Assembly: GCA_032622095.1 (NCBI GenBank)
Contig: CP136063.1
Span: 269,321,426-269,385,425 of the forward strand
Origin: Siphonodentalium dalli
Lineage: Eukaryota > Mollusca > Scaphopoda > Gadilida > Siphonodentaliidae
Direction: 5' to 3'
Length of the DNA: 64,000 nt
In this document: piece after piece, positions 1-10,748 of the stretch
Numbering within the stretch: position 1 is the stretch's first letter
Layout: each line of letters begins with the position of its first letter
Program-made: the position numbers and the translations under genes
Notes under the pieces: model-generated
Told to the model about the DNA's origin: nothing
Seen by the model: the letters and a program-made list of their open reading frames with translations, nothing else
Databases searched by the model: none

Positions 1-330
1 ATTTGAATCGGGTCAGTTGAGGTCCAGAAACATGCCTATATGAGTGCACACGTATATGAGCGAATATGAGTGAGGTCAAGATCATGGGCACGGTCCCACA
101 GGAAATCGGACCTGCCCATATTGTGCCCGGTATCAAATTTGGCCTACCCTGTACATACCGGTACCAAATACCGGTATGAGTCGGATCGGTAGAGGTCCAG
201 ATACCGGTACATGTATATGAGAAAGGTCAAGGACACAGTCGCGCAGTAATTTGGACCCGCCCATGTTGTTCCCCGAATCAAAGTAGGCCCACAGCTACAT
301 GTACCTACCACATTTGAGTTCGATCATCAA
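1..330. repeat. Two-unit tandem of a dispersed repeat
   Basis: Two diverged copies of one unit lie at about 1-144 and 177-291. Each runs from 'gaggtccaga', through 'gaggtcaag' and 'cacRgtc', to 'cccgcccatRttgt' and 'atcaaa'. The segment may continue left of the window. No coding potential is visible. The stretch to 436 is filled with overlapping palindromic words (ACCGGT, ACTAGT, TACATGTAC). Confidence 0.5.
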
Positions 331-435
331 GCAGTTTTCGAGTTTACAGGTACATATGTAGGTATAACACACATACCGGTACATGTACTAGTACATACTA
401 GTACATGTACTGACAAAATTCAAAAATATATAATA

Positions 436-992
436 GACGTTGTCCGGGCTATTCAAAAACCAAATTTCAAGTCGATAGCTCTACCCAGCCCGACGTTGTC
501 CGGGCTATTCAAAAACCAAATTTCAAGTAGATAGCTCTACCCGTTTCCTATATCTGGTCTGCGCATGCGCGAAGCTGGCGTCGTACGGACTCGGCGACCC
601 GATAAAATTCGTATCCGGGGCAAGGTACATTCACATACCAAATTTCAAGTCGATAACTGCACCCGTTTCCGAGATCTGGTCTGAGCATGCGCGAAGCTGG
701 CGTCGCACGGGCTCCGCGACCCGATAAAATTCGTATCCGGAGCAATATACATTCACATGGCAAATTTCAAGTCGATAGCTCCACCAATTTCCGAGGTCTC
801 GTCTGCGCATGCGCTGCACGGGCGTCGCACGGGCTCGCCAATACGACAACGACGACCGCCTGGTCAAACTACACACACGTACCAAGTTTCGTCCCGATCG
901 GTCGAGAATCGTAGATTTGTATAAATGACACACAGACAGACAGACATACAGACAGACAGACAGACAGAGGTCTTCAAAATATATATGAGATG
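436..992 (+). repeat. Dispersed repeat family R1, copy A
   Basis: The segment is built from roughly 120-bp tandem units of the form 'caaatttcaagtcgatagct ... cccgtttccgagatctggtc ... gcgcatgcgcgaag ... cccgataaaattcgtatccg'. It is closed by a unique end ('ccaagtttcgtcccgat', 'agaatcgtagatttgtataa'), a CAGA microsatellite at about 930-968 and 'ggtcttcaaaatatatatga'. The same unit order and closing sequence recur at 27104-27612, which defines a family with fixed ends. It looks like a non-autonomous repeat. Short open frames across it are by-products of the unit structure. Confidence 0.7.
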
Positions 993-1019
993 ATAAAAAC
1001 AGGTGTCCCCAAATTATCT

Positions 1020-1815
1020 CTGGATTCTTCCCTGTCACATGCAGCCATGTTTTGTTGCTGAATGACCCCAAAATGACTCATTCCCATCTACATGAACGGC
1101 ACATGTCAATGTCAACATCCATGACAAATTTCATGATGTCATCAAACAAACAGATTGTGCTATAACCCATGCTAATGGATTTTATAGAAATATTTAGTCA
1201 TACTACATGTACATTGTAGTACCGTATATGTACTGTACATGTACGGTACATTGTACACAGAGTAAAATCCAAAATGGCCATTAGTGGCCATATTATTTTG
1301 CTGAATGACCCCAAAATTACTTGGTCCCATCAAGAGGTCACCCCGATGATCCATTTAAGTTTGGTGATGATCAGATATGTGATGTGGCATGTAGGGTGTG
1401 TCAAAGTACTAGTATTTAGTGATGCAAAGATTAAAATCCGATATGGCTGCCGACGGCAATGTTTTTTGGCCAAATGACCCCAAAATGACTCGTTCACATC
1501 TAGAGGTCACCCCGATGATTCATATGGAGTTTGGTGATGATCGGATCAGAGATGTGGTCTGTAGAATGTGTCAAAAGATTTAGTGATGCAAAGAGTAAAA
1601 TCCGAAGATGGCCACCAGCGGCCATGTTTTTTGGCCGAATGATCCTAAAATGACTCGTTCCCATCTAGATGTCAATGTCAACATTTATGACAAATTTCAT
1701 AAAGATCAGACTAGAGATACGACCTGTAGCCCGCGCCAAGGGAATTTGTCGACGGACACACACACACGGACGATGGATGCCAACCCATGGCAATAGCTCA
1801 AAGTTGAGCTAATAA
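1020..1815 (+). repeat. Dispersed repeat with tandem subunits ending in a small hairpin
   Basis: Three or four diverged subunits each contain 'ggccatgtttttt', then 'gaatgaccccaaaatgactc', 'ttcccatctagaggtcaccc' and 'tttggtgatgatc'. The right end is an ACAC run, 'ggatgccaacccatggcaat' and the inverted pair TAGCTCAA-AG-TTGAGCTA near 1793-1810. This resembles repeat families common in marine invertebrates. No protein is encoded. From 1816 to 2315 nothing is recognisable, and this stretch may include the 3' end of the retroelement that follows. Confidence 0.55.
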
Positions 1816-2315
1816 TGGGTTACAGGGCCTAATTGACGTTAAAAGTACCAATTCATGACTATCCAAAAACACTAATAAAGAAACTCTTATACATGTAATG
1901 GATTGCAGGGGCCAATTCAAGTTAAAATAATGCTACAAGGGCTGGAAGGTATTTGTTTTGGTGCGAACTGTATTCTTGATTGGACTGCATGTTAGAGAAA
2001 GCTGCGCATTTAACGCATGTCTGTAGGGATGTTTACGTCTTCACGACACTCCCGGCATAATGGGAAAACAATAACACGAACACTAGTTCAGTGGTTTTAG
2101 TATGCGCTGGGCGCGGTCCCAACTATAGAGTCAAAAAGAAGTGGAAATTTATGCTCGTAACAAATCATCTTTTTATAGATAGTTACATGAAGACAATTCC
2201 AATAGATACGAATTCAATTCAAAATACCGATGTACATGTGTATGCTGAGTGATAATACATTTCACCAAACTAAGCTCCCGAATATGTTTACAACCTTATA
2301 TATAATACCACCGCT

Positions 2316-3367
2316 TTATAACTGCAAACTCTTTGTGATTCTCAATCTCGAGTCAATAGAATCTTGGACATAGACGTCCTTTGCGGATTCTGATCGCCAA
2401 CGACCATGCCTTTTAAATAGGCGATATGGCAATCCTGAGTTCGCTACAACCGTGGCACCACCTGCTCTAAGTGAATGAGCGCCAATATTGACGTTTGCGT
2501 CTACGCTTTTGATGCGACTTTTGATACATTCACGAACTCTTGTGTAACTCAAAGGCCTATTTTGAAAAATAAGCTTCGATACTCCACCAGAATTAACTAG
2601 AGGCCTGAACATATATTCACATGGCAAAAACACACCTGCTAATTTAACATATCTCAACAACATATTGTAAGGGCATGCACTAGTGTTGCCTTTAGCAATC
2701 AAAACTTCATCTCCATTTCTAAACTGATCAGTTTTACTTTTTTCAATACGAAGTTTGATGAAATCTTCTTGAAACTCTATATTTGACATTTTTAGATGAA
2801 TGAATTCGTCAAATCTCAAAAATCCAGCAAAAGCCAAAACACACATTGTTAAATCCCTAACTACAAGCAAATTGACACTAAACTTGAACTGATCACAAAG
2901 CGTAATTAACATTTCAGACGAAATGGGATCTTTTCTAACCACCGCCGGCTTATTGTGCCTTTTTGCTGAAGCTACTATATTTGTAACATATGAATTAGAA
3001 GTAGGATCAGGCTTATTACATAAACCGTGCATCCATTTTATTCCACATACTGCCGATTCAACTGAACTGTAAGTCATACCTATGTCCAAAAGATGTGTGA
3101 GGTATAAGGCTACATGTACTGGTGAAGCTGGTAACGCACTCCCACCATGCGTCGCCACGAAAGCGTTCCAACAATTGAATGCATAATAGTATTTTTCACC
3201 GTATTTTGACTTCTTGAGGTAAACAAAACATCCTTCATTTTCCCAGCCAAACTGAAGAATTCACTGGAACACAGTCCTTCCTTTTGCAAGTCCCCTATAA
3301 TGCACCGAACTATGTCGTCATCTGCAAAGAAAACATTCTCGACATGATAATCACAAACGAAAATCAA
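2316..3367 (-). pseudogene. Tyrosine recombinase of the YR retroelement
   Basis: This recombinase would integrate a circular cDNA by strand exchange through a phosphotyrosine. The catalytic domain is open for 280 codons (3158 to 2316). It shows the expected residues in order: Arg in AGFLRFDEF (about residue 115), a Lys in KSKTD, the H-x-x-R box HSLRAGG (228-231), HGRW (251-254) and the nucleophile Tyr in DVYVQ (263). The N-terminal SAM-like region lies in another frame (3367-3110), so a frameshift near 3160-3190 separates it from the catalytic part. The 3367 start overlaps the end of the RT/RNase H frame, as is usual in these elements. All catalytic residues survive despite the break, which suggests a fairly young copy. 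Confidence 0.85.
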
Positions 3368-5785
3368 TGTCCAACGCGACGAAAATAGGTCTCATGCGAA
3401 ATAAACCCGCAACAGGCACTTCGGATAAAACATCTTGCAAAAATATTGCTTGCTTAACAAATTGTTTGAATTTTCCGTCACGATTGACAATTAACGGCCA
3501 AAAAACCGCTGAAGGCCATTTTGGTATAACCAAAGTTCCAAATGCCTTCTCCTCTTCCATTTTAGTAAGCACTCTGGGAACCAGACGAGGAGGAGGGACC
3601 AACCAATTTCTCACACCAGTCCAACTTTGCATGAATGCGTCTATACCGCTCGTATTGTGACAATGATACATAGAATTGAATATTTCGCATTTGGCACTTT
3701 GTGAATCAGCAAAACGATCCACCGTGTGTTCTCCCCACATACCCCCAATATATTCAAATATATCTTGACTGATGCACCAATTGTCGGTGTCTTTAAATTT
3801 ACTCAAAGCATCTGCTTTTTGATTTTCGTTTCGCGGTATCCACTCTACTTTGAGTGCGATTCTGAATTTTTCACAAATTTTTTCAACATCCAAAGCGATA
3901 TTATGGAGTTCCAAAACTCTGCTACCAGATGGGATTATGAAAATTAAATTTCTATTGTCTGTTTTGAAATTAACACGGCATCCCACTAAATGTGGTCCGA
4001 AATACTTCAGCGTGCGACCCAACGCCTCGGCTTCTCTCCAAGTCGAACTCTTGTTTGATTCGAATGGTTTCCATCGTCCAACGAACTCGTTTCCATCGCT
4101 GGAATTACATGTATGCAAATCTGCATTTGAAATCGAACTCGAATTTTCAATCGCTAAACGCGGAGCGCTGTCTGCGGTTCGAACATGTCCACAATCATCG
4201 GATACACCGCACGCGGGGGGGGGGTGGGTCGGATCTCATTAGACTCCTTCTTATTTATGTGGGCAGTAGCCTCTATACGGGCGCCTGTGGCGCATAAGAT
4301 ACTATGGGTGGCGGGATGGGGGGGGGTGGGTGGGATCTCATTAGACTCCTTCTTATTTATTAACATTTCCGAGGTCGCCATAAGCTGGCTTTCCAATGGG
4401 AAAAAAACCCACATGGAAACTCAAAAAGAGTGTCCGACCTGTGACTCACCAACTGGTCACTGGAAATAAAATTTCCACTGTCGCCATAAACTGGCTTCTC
4501 GGTGTTAAAAAACCGAAATGGAGCGTTAAAATTTTCCACTCCACCATGCTCAATATACTCTGATTTAGCATATAATTGTCCGAAATTGGACCGCGCATTG
4601 TCAAATTTACTGACGTGCGCTCCGTAACCTGTCCCAGAAGCATCACTGTGTATTACATAATCAAAAGATAATGTGTCAAAATTAGATAAATTTAATTTTC
4701 TCAAGTTGTCTTGCCAATATAACAATTCAGTCAAACATTCGCTGTTAATGTTAACAAAACATTCCCAGGTTTGTCTCTCGTTAATGATATCATGCAAAAA
4801 TCTGGTATGAAGACAAACCAAAGTTCCCACTACAATTTTAAAAGATACAATTTGGCCAACCAGGCTACTCAAATGCCGCACTTTGATCGCGGTTTTTCCA
4901 AGACATATTTCATGTGTTAAAACATTCAAACCTTGCAATAAACGATTAACCCTTTCTTCTGAAACACTAATTTGACCAATTGTCATGTCCCAATCTATAC
5001 CAAGCCAAGTAATTGTATGGCTTGGTACCCAATTGCATTTGTCTTCCGCAATAATGAAACCGAATTTATGTAAATCTGATTTCAGTGTCAAACTCAGTTC
5101 AACAGCTTCGTCAACACTGTAGCTACCTGCGATTCCGTCGTCCAAAAACATGATTAGACGGATCCCTTGTGATCTCCAGTATTTAACCAATTCACGCATT
5201 ACTTTAGAAAAAAACTAATCCGGCCGAACATAAACCGAATGGCAAAACGTTAAAAACGTAATATTTAACCCGTTTTTCGCCCGTGTTGTCTTCCAAAAAC
5301 CAACTGAATCCGAGATAATCTCGCTGACTGTCAACTATAGACAGATGATGATAAGCACTTCGAATGTCAAACGATATTAAAAAATCGCCTTTCTTGAATA
5401 GAGTACATGCTACGTATGCATCTTCATAACGGAAGTGTTGTTTGTAAACAAATATATTAATGTGTCTACAATCCAAAACCAAACGCTTTTTCCCTTTTCG
5501 ATTTATTGCGACTGTTAAAGGATTAACCACATATGGTGGGGCTTCAACTTCTGTGATACAGCCTTTGCTTAAAAGCTTTTGAATTTTATCTCCAACAAAA
5601 TCACGATCTTCCCTCGCTGATTTGTTGTTTTTCAAAATGATTCCACTGGGCTTGGATACAAAAGGAATGACATAACCAGAATCAATTATTGACATAATTT
5701 CTGAACTTGCCCCAATTTCCCGCCAATATACTTTGGCGCGGTTTAACCCTCCCACTGGGGTAATAACCTCAATTTTTGGTGGCAA
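3351..5785 (-). pseudogene. Reverse transcriptase-RNase H of the YR retroelement
   Basis: The first frame (5785-5204) carries RT palm motifs: VNPLTVAINRKGKKRLV, motif A SFDIRSAYHHL and motif B LPFGLCSAG. The second (5199-4360) carries the catalytic FLDDG (near 5137-5151) and the RNase H start SDASGTGYGA. The third (4118-3351) carries SSTWREAEAL, TDNRNL and WIPRNENQKADALSK of RNase H. It continues into the DRFAD...FGTLVIPKW extension typical of DIRS-like polyproteins. The first break sits at an A7 run on the plus strand (5208-5214). The second is a roughly 430-bp interruption of RNase H at about 4130-4565. The enzyme is inactive in this copy. Confidence 0.88.
4130..4565 (-). repeat. Insertion with two short internal duplications splitting RNase H
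   Basis: This DNA separates the N- and C-terminal halves of the RNase H domain. A 26-bp segment, read on the minus strand as 'aataagaaggagtctaatga' and onward, occurs at about 4231-4256 and again at 4336-4361. A second segment containing 'ttatggcgac' occurs at about 4370-4400 and 4470-4495. Homopurine/homopyrimidine C/G runs flank the first pair. The pattern suggests insertion followed by local duplication, or template-switch filler. No terminal repeats or clear target duplication are visible. Confidence 0.5.
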
Positions 5786-6590
5786 TACGATTTCTCTGGT
5801 TTAGAACGATTAAGGTCGTCCTTTCTCAATTCAAATGAAAATTTATAAGTATTAAAACTACTTATCTGATTAGCAGCATAACCATGCACGGCAGCCATCC
5901 GGTTCCTCGCTTCCGGGCACTGTGCCCTGTAATGTCCTGGCTTATTGCAAGCAAAACATAACCCTCTCACGGCCGTGTCTCTAGATGACCCATGACCAGC
6001 TGACAACGGCAATACATAAGGTGCCATCTTTGGACCAACAAAGCGTCTTGAAGATTTGCACTTCTTTGCTTTTGCGGTTGACTTAACCTTCTCCGACCTT
6101 GCGACAGCCGCCACTGACGCCCTCAATCGTTTCTCGTCATCAGAATCAGCCGTCAAAGGATTCCTTGTATATTCCGTGACGGTTTTCCAGCCTCCCTCTG
6201 TGGAATCGGCGATTAGGATATGCTTCTGACGGGTTTTAAATAACTGAATACCTTCAGTAACCAGCTCCCTTGAACGTTCTAGAGCCACGGAACTTTCTTC
6301 AAGCTCGCCAAGCTCGCGATCGACTTCGTGGAACTTTTCCAGCACTTTGGTTCCATGTGAATATTGGTCCTTGTTTCCATCCCTCTTGAATTCGTGGGAC
6401 TTTCTATCTTTGACAAATGAACATTCGAAATTTCCTTCTAACTCTCCTGCATCGATGCCTTGAAATTTCCCAGCTCCGACGTTAGAAGTGTCCGTAAATC
6501 GGACAACAAACCAGCTTGACTGGCTTTGCACGTTTCCTCGACCTGCGATTTTATGAAAGCTTGGATCTGAATAGTCTGTGGTTCCGACAT
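5743..6590 (-). pseudogene. Gag-like protein with CCHC zinc knuckle (YR retroelement)
   Basis: The likely start is the Met of MSEPQTIQIQAF at 6590, which opens a coiled-coil-like N-terminus (frame ending 6438). The conserved centre and C-terminus lie in a second frame ending at 5743. They contain FKRDGNKDQ, the DIRS-type block ADSTEGGWKTVTEY...SDDEKRLRA, a basic region, and a zinc knuckle CFACNKPGHYRAQC at about 5918-5957. The two halves meet across a frameshift around 6440-6480. Gag would package the RNA in the cytoplasm. The 3' end overlaps the RT frame by about 40 bp. Assignment to a DIRS-like gag is by motif only. Confidence 0.8.
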
Positions 6591-7210
6591 ATTTAACAGG
6601 CGACCGACCCTTAAGAGCGCGTTCACTAGAATGACCTGAAAACATTCGGTCCTGCATAACACGGACCAACACAACTCAGTTGTGTAACGAGTAATCACTC
6701 GGAAACGTCCGGACAATCAGCCGGATTACTACTCGACATGCCTGTCGAACAAGCTTTCCATTAACCTTCATCTGCCGTGAAGACAGCAATTTTCCTCTAT
6801 ACGCTGTAACGCGAAAAATCGGGACATGACAATCTGCGGGATGGGATGGGATATGGGACAAAACGACAATCTGCGGGACAGAATTTCAAATTGCGTGGGA
6901 CGGCCGATATCTCGAGGAATACAGGGCGTAGGGGGCTCATTTTAATGTCTAACGAAAGGCCCACATTCGCCCTATCCACACATATTAACCCCGCCACTGA
7001 CCGGACAACGGAAGTTACATTATTCGGTCGACAACTGACCTAACATAAAATGCCACAAACACGAAAAACTGCGTTCGACATTAATGTTTAGAATTTAGAT
7101 TTCTCGATGAATACACTAGCAAACAACAAGTTTTAGGTATCAAATAACGCAGTGGAATACTGTGCATTCGTTTTTAGCTACAATATGGCTGTTTTAGTGC
7201 GAATATTGTA

Positions 7211-7486
7211 ATGGCGAACACGCAAACACGCTCCGATAAAACAGCTAAAAATAGACTCGATGTTTACAATTACAGGATCGATTTCAGCCGGTATATTCAA
7301 TATAGTAGGGCGTATAGTATATTAAAATGTAGAATTAGACACAGAGAATGTATTTTTTTCCAAATGGGTCCAACAGGCGGTGAAATTGTTGCAGAAATTC
7401 GCTCCAAGATATTCGCACTTATTTTTATTTCAGTTGTGACTAAAAGCCCAGATGCCGGAGCCGGAGCGGGGGAGGTTCTCATATGA
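7211..7486 (+). CDS. Unassigned short ORF in FB1 left arm
   Basis: The frame is 91 codons starting MANTQTRSDKTAK and running to SVVTKSPDAG before it enters the minisatellite. The equivalent frame is also open in the right arm (9988-9686, minus strand), with only a few amino-acid differences over about 84 codons. No family is recognised. Either the arms captured a 5' exon of a host gene, or the frame is fortuitous and preserved because the arms are homogenised by gene conversion. No signal peptide or catalytic motif is visible. Confidence 0.25.
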   Translation: MANTQTRSDKTAKNRLDVYNYRIDFSRYIQYSRAYSILKCRIRHRECIFFQMGPTGGEIVAEIRSKIFALIFISVVTKSPDAGAGAGEVLI

Positions 7487-9612
7487 ACATATTATCTGCC
7501 GGTCATACGCGGTGGAGGTTCATATTATCCACCGGTCATACGCGAGGGAGGTTCTCATATTATCCTCCGGTCATACGTTGGGGAGGTTCTCATATGAACA
7601 TATTATCCGCCGGTCATATCCTCCCTCGCGTATGACCGGTGGATAATATGAGAACCTCCCTCGCATATGACCGGCGTATAATATGTTCATATGAGAACCT
7701 CCACCGCGTATGACCGGCGGATAATATGTTCATATGAGAACCTCCCCTATGTATGACCGGTGGATAATATGAACCCCCACCGCGTATGACCGGCTGATAA
7801 TATGTTCATTTCAGAACCTCCCCACCTATGACCGAACGATAATATGAGAACTTCCCTCGCGTATGACAGGCGGATAATATGAACCTCCACCGCGTATGAC
7901 CGGCGGATAATATGTTCATATGAGAACCTCCACCGCGTATGACCGGTGGATAATATGAACCTCCACCACGTATGACCGGCGAATAATATGTTCATATCAG
8001 AACCTCCCACACGTATGACCGGAGGATAATATGAGAACCTCCCTCGTGTATGACCGGCGGATAATATGAACCTCCACCGCGTATGACAGGCAGATAATAT
8101 GTTCATATGAGAACCTCCCCTACGTATGACCAGAGGATAATATGAGAACCTCCCTCGCGTATGACCGGTGGATAATATGAGAACCTCCTTCGCGTATGAC
8201 CGGCGGATAATATGTTCATATGAGAACCTCCACCGCGTATGACCGGCAGATAATATGTTCATATGAGAACCTCCCCTACGTATGACCGGAGGATAATATG
8301 AGAACCTCCCTCGCGTATGACCGGTGGATAATATGAGAACCTCCCTCGCGTATGACCGGCGGATAATATGTTCATATGAGAACCTCCAACGCGTATGACC
8401 GGCGGATAATATGTTCATATGAGAACCTCCCCTACGAATGACCGGTGGATAATATGAACCTCCCTCGCGTATGACCGCAGATAATATGTTCATATGAGAA
8501 CGTCCACCGCATATGACCGGCGAATAATATGTTCATATAAGAACCTCCACCGCGTATGACCGTTGGATAATATGAACCTCCACCACGTATGACCGGCGAA
8601 TAATATGTTCATATCAGAACCTCCCCCACGTATGACCGGAGGATAATATGAGAACCTCCCTCACGTATGACCGGCAGATAATATGAACCTCCACCGCGTA
8701 TGACCGGCAGATAATATGTTCATATGAGAACCTCCCCTACGTATGACCGGTGGATAATATGAGAACCTCCCTCGCGTATGACCGGCGGATAATATGTTCA
8801 TATCAGAACCTCCCCCACATTTGACCGGAGGATAATATGAGAACTTCCCTCGCGTATGACCGGCGGATAATATGAACCTCCACCGCGTATGACCTACGGA
8901 TAATATGTTCATATGAGAACCTCCCAAGCGTATGACTGGAGGATAATATGAGAACCTCCCTCGCTTATGACCGGTGGATAATATGAGAACCTCCCTTGCA
9001 TATGACCAGCGGATAATATGTTCATATGAGAATCTCCACCGCGTATGAAAGGTGGATAATATGAACCTCCACCGCGTATGACCTGCGAATAATATGTTCA
9101 TATCAGAACCTCCCCCACGTAAGACCGGAGGATAATATGAGAACCTCCCTCGCGTATGACCGGCGGATAATATGAACCTCCACCGCGTATGACCGGCAGA
9201 CAATATGTTCATATGAAAACCTCCCCTACGTATGACCGGAGGATAATATGAGAACCTCCCTCGCGTATAACCGGTGGATAATATGAGAACCTCCCTCGCG
9301 TGTGACCGGCGGATAATATGTTCATATGAGAACCTCCCCAACGTATGACCGGAGGATAATATGAGAACATCCCTCGCGTATGACAGGTGGATAATATGAA
9401 CCTCCACCGCGTATGACCAGTAGATAATATGTTCATATCAGAACCTCCCCCGCGTATGACCGGAGGATAATATGAGAACTTCCATCGGGTATGACCGACG
9501 GATAATATGAACCTCCACCGCGTATGACCGGCAGATAATATGTTCATATGAGAACCTCCCCCACGTATGACTGGCAGATAATATGAGAACTTCCGCCGCA
9601 TATGAATGGCGG
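7471..9612. repeat. FB1 core minisatellite, 33/35/43-bp units, orientation flip at ~7.62 kb
   Basis: About 55-60 units share the core GTATGACCGGNGGATAATAT and 'gaacctcc'. They differ in the linker: none (33 bp), 'GA' (35 bp) or 'GTTCATATGA' (43 bp). From 7471 to about 7620 the units run in one orientation, and from about 7625 to 9612 in the opposite one. The array is thus part of the inverted repeat, with the centre at CCGGTCAT...ATGACCGG (7612-7637). The left side has about four units and the right side more than fifty. Long open frames across it are translations of the repeat and are not taken as genes. Confidence 0.9.
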
Positions 9613-9685
9613 ACACATAAGTTTTTAAGTCTATAAACACTATTTGATTTGAATATTCTTTTGAATAGTCTTACCATTGACATAT

Positions 9686-9988
9686 TCATTCGTTCAAACC
9701 AGTTGATCTATTTTGTAACTTGGCTTTTAGTCGCTGGGCTCCGGCATCTGGGCTTTTAGTCACAACTGAAATAAAAATAAGTGCGAATATCTTGGAGCGA
9801 ATTTCTGCAACAATTTCACCGCCTGTTGGACCCATTTGGAACAAAATACATTCCCTGTGTCTAATTCTACATTTTGATATACTATACGCCCTATTATGTT
9901 GAATATACCGGCTGAAATCGATCCTGTAATTGTAAACATCGAGTCTATTTTTAGCTGTTTTATCGGAGCGTGTTTGCGTGTTCGCCAT
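9686..9988 (-). CDS. Unassigned short ORF in FB1 right arm (partner of 7211-7486)
   Basis: The frame is 100 codons from the same ATGGCGAACACG start as the left-arm copy. The two proteins match up to SPDAG, where the arms diverge. Beyond that point this copy continues into 155 bp of sequence (about 9612-9737) that is absent from the left arm. Function is unknown. Confidence 0.25.
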   Translation of the reverse strand: MANTQTRSDKTAKNRLDVYNYRIDFSRYIQHNRAYSISKCRIRHRECILFQMGPTGGEIVAEIRSKIFALIFISVVTKSPDAGAQRLKAKLQNRSTGLNE

Positions 9989-10675
9989 TACAATATTCGC
10001 ACTAAAACAGCCATATTGTAGCTAAAAACAAATGCACAGTATTCCATTGCGTTATTTGATACCTAAAACTTGTTGTTTGCTAGTGTATTCACCGAGAAAT
10101 CTAAATTCTAAACATTAATGTCGAACGCAGTTTTTCGTGTTTGTGGCATTTTATGTTAGGTCAGTTGTCGACCGAATAATGTAACTTCCGGTGTCCGGTC
10201 AGTGGCGCGGTTAATATGTGTGGATAGGGCGAATGTGGACCTTTCGTTAGACACCAAAAGTAGCCCTCTACGCGCTGTATTCCTCGAGATATCGGCCGTC
10301 CCACGCAATTTGAAAATCCTGTCCCGCAGATTGTCATTCTATCCCAAATTCCACCCCATGTTAGGTCAATTGTCGATCAAATAATGCAACTTCTGGTGTC
10401 CGGTCAGTGGTGGGGTTAATATGTGTGGATAGGGCGAATGTGGGCCTTTCGTTAGACATCAAAATGAGCCCCCTACGCCCTGTATTCCTCGAGATATCGG
10501 CCGTCCCACGCAATTTGAAATTCTGTCCCGCAGAGTGTCGTTTTGTCCCATATCCCATCCCATCCCGCAGATTGTCATGTCCCGAAAAATCATATATATC
10601 AGCAGTGTTTGTATACAATCGGTTTGTTCTGGTTGGGTGATTCGCCTCTGAGCTTGAGCTTTATGTCTCTCAACA

Positions 10676-10748
10676 TACATGTAGAGATACTGGGGTACAT
10701 GTAGAGGTACTGGGGTACATGTAGAGGTACCGGGGTACATGTAAATGT
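10676..10748 (+). repeat. 20-bp tandem repeat, 3.6 units
   Basis: The unit is TACATGTAGAGRTACYGGGG, three near-perfect copies plus the start of a fourth. It contains the palindrome TACATGTA that is common throughout the first half of the window. Confidence 0.85.

Larger units (their letters stand above)
2316..6600 (-). mobile_element. DIRS/Ngaro-type tyrosine-recombinase retroelement, degenerate
   Basis: Reading the minus strand from 6590 down, the order is gag with a zinc knuckle, reverse transcriptase, RNase H plus a C-terminal extension, then tyrosine recombinase. This order is diagnostic of YR retroelements, which replicate through RT and integrate with a recombinase instead of an integrase. 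No long flanking terminal repeats were found by eye, so the DIRS versus Ngaro assignment and the true ends are unresolved. At least four frame breaks are present: in gag, in the RT T-run, inside RNase H, and at the recombinase N-terminus. The copy is therefore inactive. Confidence 0.88.
6819..10585. mobile_element. Fold-back element FB1 with long inverted arms and a minisatellite core
   Basis: The left arm (6819-7462) and right arm (9737-10585) are near-identical inverted copies. Both outer ends read TCGGGACATGACAATCTGCG inward and are flanked by A-runs (6814-6818 and 10586-10589). A target duplication therefore cannot be separated from chance. The right arm is 205 bp longer because one 205-bp block is tandemly duplicated (repeat starts near 10156 and 10361). 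Between the arms is a 2.1-kb minisatellite. This is the layout of Foldback/Galileo-type elements: long TIRs plus internal tandem repeats and no transposase. The element begins about 230 bp upstream of the YR-element gag start. No transposase is encoded. Confidence 0.75.

Noticed and set aside
7747-9640. 248-codon minus-strand frames in the FB1 core
   Set aside because: They are direct translations of the minisatellite and appear in several frames.
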